Source of the DNA: CAZXBB01 sp964638815
GTDB taxonomy: Bacteria > Planctomycetota > Phycisphaerae > Phycisphaerales > SM1A02
Assembly: GCA_964638815.1 (NCBI GenBank)
Contig: CAZXBB010000284.1
Span: 1-5,354 of the forward strand
Direction of reading: 5' to 3'
Length of the DNA stretch: 5,354 nt
Position numbers and translations under genes: made by a program. This document shows, in pieces, positions 1-4,775 of this stretch (its first letter is position 1; the number at the start of each line of letters is the position of its first letter). The notes beneath the pieces are model-generated. The model was not told the origin of the DNA. It saw only the letters and a list, made by a program, of their open reading frames with translations, and ran no database searches.

Positions 1-103
1 GCTTGAGGAAGTTCTCGACGTGGTTCGGGGCGACGTCGTCCCACAGCTCCGCGGTGATGTCGCCGAAGTCGGTCGAGATGGTGACCTTCGGGTAGTCGCT
101 CAT
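1..103 (-). CDS. Cyclophilin-type peptidyl-prolyl isomerase, N-terminal fragment
   Basis: This is the first 34 codons of a small cyclophilin-type peptidyl-prolyl cis-trans isomerase, cut by the left edge. The readable protein begins MSDYPKVTISTDFGDITAEL and continues WDDVAPNHVENFLK. That is the usual first beta hairpin of bacterial cyclophilins (strand, G-[DE]-I, strand, then D.AP..V.NF). No signal peptide is visible, so it is probably cytoplasmic, unlike its upstream neighbour. The ATG at 103 is supported by an AAGGA eight bases upstream and by the homology starting directly after it. It lies 39 bp after the stop of the larger cyclophilin on the same strand, so the two are probably co-transcribed. 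The catalytic Arg and the FHR, Q.GD and F..C motifs lie outside the window, so activity cannot be judged. Confidence 0.82.
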   Translation of the reverse strand, partial: MSDYPKVTISTDFGDITAELWDDVAPNHVENFLK

Positions 104-111
104 GGTGTGCG

Positions 112-118
112 TCCTTCC
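112..118 (-). promoter_or_regulatory. Shine-Dalgarno site of the second cyclophilin
   Basis: On the minus strand GGAAGGA occupies 118 to 112. Its AAGGA core (116 to 112) matches the complement of the 16S rRNA tail and leaves eight bases before the ATG at 103, which is a normal spacing. It is the only convincing Shine-Dalgarno at any start codon in the window. It belongs to the only start here that appears to be internal to an operon. Confidence 0.7.
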
Positions 119-142
119 GTTGAGGTGAAATCCAGTCTAGCG

Positions 143-1408
143 CTAACGCGGAACCCGCGCCGGACGCGACTCGGGCGCGGGCGGCACCGGTCGCGCAACC
201 GGGGAATCCGGACGCCCGACGCCGATTCTCCGCGGCGGCGCGTCGATCAGCCGCGCGGACACGATCACGGGCGGCTCTGCCGGGCGGCCCGCGGCGACGT
301 CCGCGAGCTCGACGGCGGCGATGTCGAGGATCGTCCGCGTCCCCGCCACGGCGTAGCCGAACGCACAGTAGTGCCCGTCGAGCCGCGCCGTGCCGGCCCT
401 CGACAGGCAGATGAAGACCTGGCTTCCGGCCGAGTCCGGCGGCTGATCGCGGGCCATCGAGATCACGCCGAAATCGTGCGGCAGATGACTCTTCTCGATC
501 GGCAGCCAGTAGCCGGGACCGCCGCTCCCGGTCGGCGTGGGATCGCCGGCCTGGATCACGAACGGGTCGCCGTTGCGCGCGAGCGGGACGATGCGGTGGA
601 ACACGATCCCTTCGTAGAAGCCGCCGCGACACAGCTCGAGGAAGTTCCACACCGTGTTCGGCGCGACGTCCGGACGCATCGCGAGCCGGATCTCGCCGTG
701 ATCGGTGACGAGCAGGACGTCGCGCTCCGGGTAGATGCGCAGACCGGAGAAGAGCCGCGCGTCGTCGCCGCGCTCCGCGAGCCAGGGGCCGTTCGGGTTG
801 GCGCCCGGGTCCGTGTCCGGGTCATCGCGATCGGCGTCCTTCCCCTCCCGAGCTTCGGGCGCGTCCGCGTCCTCGGGATGCGTCTCGTCGTACCAGCGGA
901 CGATCTCCGTGTACCTGATTCCGCTGGGGTTGGTCGCGTCCACCGCGACGGGCACGAGACGCGACAGCATCGGCTGGAGGACGAGCGCCGACCCGTGCGG
1001 CTCGTCGTCGACCAGCATCTGGAGCCACGCCGCGCGACGCAGCCGCAGGACATCCGGCAGCGCCGCCGCCAGATCGACGCGGCCGGGCCCGACGCCGACC
1101 GGAGGTGCGAGCGGCGTCCCGTTCACGTCGAGCAGCGCGAGCGTGAGCGCCCGGTCCTCCGCCGCGGGCACGTCCACCACGATCGGTCGGTGGACGCCGT
1201 TGTAGAGCCACGGCGACTGCAGCCCCCCCGGCGCCCCCGGCACGCCCGGCACGCCTGCCACGCCCGCCACGCCCGGCGCCCCTGGCACTCCTCGATCATC
1301 GACGTCCGCCGAGGCGTCCCGGCCCTCGCCGCCCCGGGCCGTGGCGGCGATCGCCACAGCGATGAGCGCTGTCAGGAGCGCCGCCGGGAGCGTGGTCGGT
1401 CGGATCAT
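143..1408 (-). CDS. Exported cyclophilin fusion with collagen-like Gly-X-Y tract
   Basis: The 421-residue protein has four parts. Residues 1-25 look like a signal peptide (R3, then a hydrophobic Leu/Ala/Ile core ending near ATA), with no lipobox. Residues 40-60 are seven Gly-X-Y triplets. Residues 63-172 form a domain I do not recognise, followed by an acidic linker at about 174-208 (PEDADAPEAREGKDADRDDP). Residues 228-389 are a cyclophilin-type peptidyl-prolyl isomerase domain with FHRIV (270-274, catalytic-type Arg272), QAGDP (286-290), GSQVFICL (328-335) and LDGHYCAFG (343-351). The Trp that human CypA carries just before LDG is Arg342 here. A Pro/Arg-rich tail ends the protein. The likely role is proline isomerisation on proteins outside the cytoplasm. 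The frame stays open upstream to 1810, but that part is antisense to the cyclase gene; the ATG at 1408 gives the signal peptide directly. Two in-frame TAG codons (143-145 and 137-139) end it. Confidence 0.88.
   Translation of the reverse strand: MIRPTTLPAALLTALIAVAIAATARGGEGRDASADVDDRGVPGAPGVAGVAGVPGVPGAPGGLQSPWLYNGVHRPIVVDVPAAEDRALTLALLDVNGTPLAPPVGVGPGRVDLAAALPDVLRLRRAAWLQMLVDDEPHGSALVLQPMLSRLVPVAVDATNPSGIRYTEIVRWYDETHPEDADAPEAREGKDADRDDPDTDPGANPNGPWLAERGDDARLFSGLRIYPERDVLLVTDHGEIRLAMRPDVAPNTVWNFLELCRGGFYEGIVFHRIVPLARNGDPFVIQAGDPTPTGSGGPGYWLPIEKSHLPHDFGVISMARDQPPDSAGSQVFICLSRAGTARLDGHYCAFGYAVAGTRTILDIAAVELADVAAGRPAEPPVIVSARLIDAPPRRIGVGRPDSPVARPVPPAPESRPARVPR
1229..1291 (-). repeat. 9-bp tandem repeat coding collagen-like Gly-X-Y
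   Basis: Seven consecutive 9-bp units encode GVP GAP GVA GVA GVP GVP GAP (residues 40-60 of the exported cyclophilin). A plus-strand unit reads roughly CGGCACGCC. Unit differences include several synonymous third positions (Gly as GGA, GGG or GGC; Pro as CCA or CCG; Ala as GCA or GCG). The tract is therefore not a fresh perfect expansion and seems to be held at the protein level. Position Y is Pro or Ala and position X is Val or Ala, with no charged residue. It lies directly after the signal peptide and a short acidic stretch. Confidence 0.85.
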
Positions 1409-1427
1409 CGTTGTATCGTAACCGCGG
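1409..1427. promoter_or_regulatory. Putative bidirectional leaderless promoter
   Basis: Only 19 bp separate the ATG at 1408 (minus) from the ATG at 1428 (plus). The gap contains TATCGTA at 1414-1420, which can be read as a -10 on both strands. TATCGT on the plus strand (1414-1419) ends 8 bases before the plus ATG. TACGAT on the minus strand (1420 to 1415) ends 6 bases before the minus ATG. With the usual distance from -10 to start point, transcription would begin at or within about two bases of each ATG. Neither gene has a Shine-Dalgarno. No recognisable -35 is seen at 16 to 18 bp on either side; any such element would lie inside the opposing coding sequence. Confidence 0.5.
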
Positions 1428-2294
1428 ATGGATGACCCGAGTCGCATCCCCCGCCTGCTGATCGAGTCGGCCACGACGGCCGCCCGGGCCGCGAACGCGC
1501 GCGCCATCATCGTGGCGGCGGACGCGCTTCCCGACCTCGCGGGCCTTCCGGCGAAGACGATCCTCGTCGTGCGCGACGGCGACGATCCGAAGGACACGGC
1601 GCGATTCGGGGACTCGACGCCGGACGTGATCACGGTGCCGCTCGCCGAGCTGGATCGCATGGGCCAGGTCAAGCTCGCCGCGATCATCGCGCTGTCGCAC
1701 CGCCTGATCGACCTGGCCGATCCCGTCGTGTTCCTCACGGGCCCATACCGGTCGCTCATCGACTCGCTGGTCGTCATGACGATCGGCGCGGAATATGAAC
1801 TGTTCGACACGACGGATCAGCCGAAGGTCAGCGAGCACATCAAGCGCGCCGTCTTTCACCGCGTCCTGACGCTCGCGCTCTCTCTCGGTCACCACGGACG
1901 CGAGGGCAAGAAGATCGGCGCCCTCATGGTCGTCGGCGATCACCAGCGCGTGCTCAGGCAGTCGGAGCAGATGATCCTCAACCCGTTCCGAGGCTACGAG
2001 GAGCGCGAACGCAACCTGCTGGACGAGACCATGACGGAGACCGTGAGGGAGTTCAGCAGCCTCGACGGCGCGTTCATCATCCGGCGCACCGGCGTGATCG
2101 AGACCGCGGGCGTCCGGCTCAAGGCCGGGCTCAGCGAGGGACTTCCCTCGGGGCTCGGAGCGCGTCACGCCGCCGCCGCCGGCATCACGTCGGTGACGAG
2201 GTCGATCGCGATCACGGTCAGCCAGAGTGACGGCACGGTGCGCGTGTGGCGGGCGGGGAAGATGGTCGCGAGCTTCGAGCCCAGCGGGCGGTGA
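1428..2294 (+). CDS. DacZ-like diadenylate cyclase (c-di-AMP synthase)
   Basis: The 288-residue protein carries a C-terminal DisA_N/DAC domain (about 135-284), the family that condenses two ATP into cyclic di-AMP. Visible marks are GREGKKIGALMVV (157-169), the DGA motif in SLDGAFII (211-218), and GLGARHAAAAGITSVT (242-257), followed by IAITVSQSDGTVRVW. No membrane segment is present, so it is not CdaA-like, and there is no helix-hairpin-helix DisA tail. Residues 10-125 form a separate alpha/beta domain (strands AIIVAAD, TILVVRD, PVVFLTG). This layout and the GARH form match my memory of archaeal DacZ, whose N-terminal domain resembles the pyruvate kinase C-terminal domain. The canonical GTRHR of DisA and CdaA is GARHA here, so the Thr and second Arg are replaced; activity should not be assumed. 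The ATG at 1428 is divergent to the exported cyclophilin and has no Shine-Dalgarno. gatB follows 41 bp downstream. Confidence 0.83.
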   Translation: MDDPSRIPRLLIESATTAARAANARAIIVAADALPDLAGLPAKTILVVRDGDDPKDTARFGDSTPDVITVPLAELDRMGQVKLAAIIALSHRLIDLADPVVFLTGPYRSLIDSLVVMTIGAEYELFDTTDQPKVSEHIKRAVFHRVLTLALSLGHHGREGKKIGALMVVGDHQRVLRQSEQMILNPFRGYEERERNLLDETMTETVREFSSLDGAFIIRRTGVIETAGVRLKAGLSEGLPSGLGARHAAAAGITSVTRSIAITVSQSDGTVRVWRAGKMVASFEPSGR

Positions 2295-2323
2295 ACCGCC
2301 GCGCGGGCACCGGCGCACGCAGT

Positions 2324-2335
2324 TATCATCCGCAC
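2324..2335 (+). promoter_or_regulatory. Putative leaderless promoter -10 of gatB
   Basis: TATCAT at 2324-2329 lies in the 41-bp gap between the cyclase stop (2294) and the gatB ATG (2336). Six bases separate it from the ATG, which would place the transcription start on the A of the ATG. The gap is otherwise GC-rich, so this AT-rich hexamer stands out. There is no Shine-Dalgarno. No good -35 is visible. gatB could also be read from the cyclase promoter. Confidence 0.42.
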
Positions 2336-3832
2336 ATGCCCACCATCGCCTCGACCCGCCTGAAGGTCGGCATGGAAGTCCACGTCGAGCTCGCCACGCG
2401 GTCGAAGATGTTCACGCGCACCGCGAACGTCGCCCATCCTGATCACTACGACGCGCCGCCGAACAGCCTCGTCGATCCGGTCGTCGCGGCGCTGCCGGGA
2501 ACGCTGCCCGTGATGAACCGGCGCGCGGTCGAGATGTCCATGATGGTCGGGATGGCGCTCGGGTGCCGGATTCCGGACGTCTGCAAGTGGGACCGGAAGA
2601 ACTACTTCTACCCGGACCTGCCGAAGGGCTACCAGATCAGCCAGTACGATCTGCCGCTGTGCATCGACGGCGCGCTCGACATCCCGGGCGCCGACGGGGC
2701 GACGAAACGCGTCGGGATCATCCGGGCGCATCTCGAGGAGGACACCGGCAAGCTCGGCCACGAGCTCCCCGGAGGCGCACGGTACGAAGGCTCGCTCGTG
2801 GACCTCAACCGCGCCGGCACGCCGCTCCTCGAGATCGTCACGCGTCCGGACCTCGACTGCGCAGACGACTGCGTGACGTTCGGACGCGAGCTGCGGCGCA
2901 TCTGCCGCTTCCTCGGCGTGACCGAGGGCGTCATGCAGCGCGGCCACATGCGCTTCGAGCCGAACGTCAACGTCATCATCACGACGGACGACGGCGTCGA
3001 GCACGCGACGCCGGTCGTCGAGGTGAAGAACCTCAACTCCTTCAAGGCACTGCGGGGGGCGATCGAGCACGAGTCGCGACGCCAGGTCGAGGCGTGGCGG
3101 GCGGACGGGCTCGTGATGGGACCCGGCGCGAAATCGACCCGGGGCTGGGACGTGGACCGCGGCGAGACCGTGCTCCAGCGCGAGAAGGAGGACGCGCACG
3201 ACTACCGGTACTTCCCGGAGCCGGACCTGCCGCCCGTCGTCGTCGACGACGCGTGGCGCGAGGAGGTCCGGGCCGCGATCCCCGAGCTGCCGATGTCGCG
3301 GCGGCGGCGCTACATCGCGGACTACGGCATGAAGGAGGAGGAGGCGCTGACGCTGACAGACGACCCGCAGACGTGCCGGTTCTTCGAGTCGTGCGTGGAC
3401 GCCGCGGACGGCCGCGGATCGGCGGTCGCCAGGCTGCTGCTGAACGTCGGCGCGCAGCTGGCGAACGAGCAGGGCCGGACGATCGCGGATCTTGGGATCG
3501 CCGCCCGGCAGGTGGCCCAGCTCATCGCGATGCGCGAGGACAAAGCGATCGGCTCGAGCGCGGCGGACGAGCTGTTCGCGCTCCTCTGCGAGACCGACGA
3601 CGACGCGCCGACCGTCGCGGAACGGCGCGGACTCCTCCAGGTGCGGGACGCGGGGAAGCTCGACGGGTGGGTGGACGCGGCCATCGCGGAGCAGACGCAG
3701 GCGGCGGAGGACTTCGCGGCGGGCAAGGACGCGGCGGCGGGTCGTCTCGTCGGGACGGTGATGAAGTTGAGCGGCGGAACCGCCGACGCGAAGGCGGTGC
3801 GCGCCAAGCTGGTGGAGCGTCTGCGCGGGTGA
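2336..3832 (+). CDS. gatB: Asp-tRNA(Asn)/Glu-tRNA(Gln) amidotransferase subunit B
   Basis: This is GatB, the tRNA-binding kinase/transamidase subunit of GatCAB. The complex turns Glu-tRNA(Gln) (and Asp-tRNA(Asn)) into the amidated form, using ATP and ammonia channelled from GatA. At 498 residues it has the usual length. The cradle domain (1-295) shows VGMEVHVELATRSKMF (11-26), DRKNYFYPDLPKGYQISQYD (86-105), RAHLEEDTGKL (130-140), the family signature LVDLNRAGTPLLEIV (154-168), VVEVKNLNSF (227-236) and AHDYRYFPEPDLPP (287-300). A helical middle (IPELPMSRRRRYIADYGM) leads to the YqeY-like tail (about 345-497, ending GRLVGTVMKLSGG). GHMRFEPNVN (203-212) replaces the commoner GSLRCDANVS. The ATG at 2336 is chosen because homology starts at VGMEVH; the frame stays open back to 2246, but that part lies over the cyclase end. 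gatA and gatC are not in the window. Confidence 0.97.
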   Translation: MPTIASTRLKVGMEVHVELATRSKMFTRTANVAHPDHYDAPPNSLVDPVVAALPGTLPVMNRRAVEMSMMVGMALGCRIPDVCKWDRKNYFYPDLPKGYQISQYDLPLCIDGALDIPGADGATKRVGIIRAHLEEDTGKLGHELPGGARYEGSLVDLNRAGTPLLEIVTRPDLDCADDCVTFGRELRRICRFLGVTEGVMQRGHMRFEPNVNVIITTDDGVEHATPVVEVKNLNSFKALRGAIEHESRRQVEAWRADGLVMGPGAKSTRGWDVDRGETVLQREKEDAHDYRYFPEPDLPPVVVDDAWREEVRAAIPELPMSRRRRYIADYGMKEEEALTLTDDPQTCRFFESCVDAADGRGSAVARLLLNVGAQLANEQGRTIADLGIAARQVAQLIAMREDKAIGSSAADELFALLCETDDDAPTVAERRGLLQVRDAGKLDGWVDAAIAEQTQAAEDFAAGKDAAAGRLVGTVMKLSGGTADAKAVRAKLVERLRG

Positions 3833-3886
3833 CACGAAGCCCCGGGCACGCGTCCTGGCGCTCGCTCTCGGGGCAACAGGAACTAG
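3833..3886. terminator. Possible bidirectional terminator between convergent genes
   Basis: The 54-bp gap between the gatB stop and the pseudopilin stop contains GCCCCG at 3839-3844 and its exact complement CGGGGC at 3869-3874. They could form a 6-bp stem on either strand. The loop is 24 bases with only weak inner pairing, and no T-run follows on either strand, so this is a weak candidate. It is the only structure I see where two converging genes need ending. The pseudopilin end also carries CTAGCTAG at 3883-3890. Confidence 0.25.
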
Positions 3887-4585
3887 CTAGCGCAGCTTCG
3901 GCTCGAAGACCGCCGGACCCACCCGCGGCGGCCGGTACGTCTCGCGATACTTGACGGCGCCGTCGAGGAAGAGCAGGTTGCCCATCGCCGGCTCCCCGTG
4001 CCACGAGGCCTCGCGGCCCGTCGCCTGGCTGACCTCGTACCAGACCGGATCGCCCATGATCACGAGCCGCGACGCGACGGTCGCGATCTCGTCGCGGCGG
4101 AGCCCCCGCGCCGGACCCGTGCCGGCGAGAAACAGCCCCGCGCTCGCGCGGTAGCTCGTGCCGAACGATCGATATGCGGTGCGGTCGCCCGTGCCGACGC
4201 CGCTCGTCTCGCCGCGGATGCCGTCGTCTGCCGGACAGCGGAAGATCTCCTCGGCCGCGTGGCGCCGTGCGGTGGTCGCCACGTACGGCGTCAGCGGGCG
4301 GTTGAGATCAAGGAACGGCCGGTCGTCAACGGCGGAGAACCGGACACCGCCGTAGTGCCAGCCCGGCTGCACGGGCACGTGCGGAAACGCGCCGGCGTGG
4401 TCCTCGAGGTACGCATGCCACGCGACACCGCAGTTCCGCAGGTGGTCGGCACACCCCTCCCGGGAGCTCGCCACGCGCGCCGACGCGAGCGCGGGCAGCA
4501 GCAGCGCGAAGAGAATCGAGGCCACGGCCAGCGAAATGGCGATCTCGAGGAGCGTGAAGCCCCGGCGATGGCGACGGGCGTTCAT
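3887..4585 (-). CDS. Type IV pseudopilin-like protein with H-X11-DG motif
   Basis: The 232-residue protein has a class III (prepilin peptidase) leader. After a basic N-terminus (MNARRHRRG) comes FTLLEIAISL, giving cleavage between Gly9 and Phe10 and the conserved Glu at mature position 5 (Glu14). A single hydrophobic helix spans about 10-36. The following SREGCADHLRNCGVAWHAYL (41-60) and the C-terminal HGEPAMGNLLFLDG (196-209) match the large planctomycete group of pseudopilin-like proteins annotated as DUF1559 or H-X9-DG proteins; here the His-to-Asp gap is 11. Three cysteines (C45, C52, C117) lie outside the helix. The protein is probably processed by PilD-type peptidase and held at the inner membrane or put into a pseudopilus; its function is unknown. 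The ATG at 4585 is preferred over an in-frame TTG at 4594, because the TTG overlaps a perfect TATAAT. It stands alone between gatB and sucD. Confidence 0.88.
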   Translation of the reverse strand: MNARRHRRGFTLLEIAISLAVASILFALLLPALASARVASSREGCADHLRNCGVAWHAYLEDHAGAFPHVPVQPGWHYGGVRFSAVDDRPFLDLNRPLTPYVATTARRHAAEEIFRCPADDGIRGETSGVGTGDRTAYRSFGTSYRASAGLFLAGTGPARGLRRDEIATVASRLVIMGDPVWYEVSQATGREASWHGEPAMGNLLFLDGAVKYRETYRPPRVGPAVFEPKLR

Positions 4586-4599
4586 TCCGGGCAATTATA
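4586..4599 (-). promoter_or_regulatory. Putative leaderless promoter (TATAAT) of pseudopilin gene
   Basis: On the minus strand a perfect consensus TATAAT occupies 4599 to 4594, eight bases before the ATG at 4585. A start point 7 to 9 bases after the hexamer would give a leader of 0 to 2 bases. No Shine-Dalgarno is present (the sequence before ATG is TGCCCGGA). At 17 to 18 bp upstream only ACCGAC or GACCGA is found, a poor -35. The hexamer overlaps an in-frame TTG, which argues against that TTG as the start. Confidence 0.55.
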
Positions 4600-4775
4600 T
4601 GTCACGGGACCATGCGGTCGGTCGCGGGCGCACCGAAAGGCATCCTGCCACGAGTGGTGCCGGCGCATGATGGACGACTCGACGCTGCTCGAGACTTTCG
4701 GCGCCACCCGGCCCTTGCCGAGCCAAGGACCGGGGCACACAGCCTTGCGACGCGCCGGCGTTCTTCAACGGTCGG
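4600..4775. other. Intergenic region between sucD and the pseudopilin gene
   Basis: This 176-bp stretch is the longest non-coding part of the window. It holds the sucD hairpin (4707-4734) and the region upstream of the pseudopilin TATAAT. A smaller inverted repeat, AACGGT (4767-4772) with ACCGTT (4779-4784), overlaps the sucD stop codon. I see no convincing small gene, tRNA or riboswitch here. Confidence 0.6.
4707..4734 (-). terminator. Hairpin downstream of sucD
   Basis: On the minus strand the arms CCCGGTCCTTG (4734 to 4724) and CAAGGGCCGGG (4717 to 4707) flank a 6-base loop GCTCGG. In RNA this is an 11-bp stem, ten Watson-Crick pairs and one U-G wobble. On the plus strand the same place is a C-A mismatch, so the stem is complete only in the sucD-sense transcript. 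It begins about 41 bases after the sucD stop. No U-run follows, so it may be a Rho-independent terminator of unusual type or a 3' end stabiliser. Confidence 0.55.

Noticed and set aside
1229..1291. 9-bp tandem units as a CRISPR or regulatory repeat array
   Set aside because: The units are in frame, have no spacers and encode perfect Gly-X-Y triplets, so they are part of the coding sequence.
20..1435. 471-codon open frame on the plus strand across the exported cyclophilin
   Set aside because: Antisense shadow of a real gene. Its HARHARHAR stretch is just the collagen-like repeat read on the other strand.
1409..1810. N-terminal extension of the exported cyclophilin to 1810
   Set aside because: It would overlap the cyclase gene antisense, shows no family similarity, and would bury the signal peptide that starts at the ATG at 1408.
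2165..3835. 556-codon open frame on the minus strand across gatB
   Set aside because: It is fully antisense to a clear gatB. The product is rich in Arg, Val, His and Asp with no recognisable motif, as expected from the complement of GC-rich codons.
2563..3954. 463-codon plus-strand frame overlapping gatB
   Set aside because: Arg- and Gly-rich product in a shifted frame of gatB with no family motif.
4586..4594. TTG start for the pseudopilin at 4594
   Set aside because: The TTG overlaps a perfect TATAAT, and the ATG at 4585 already gives a normal basic prepilin leader.
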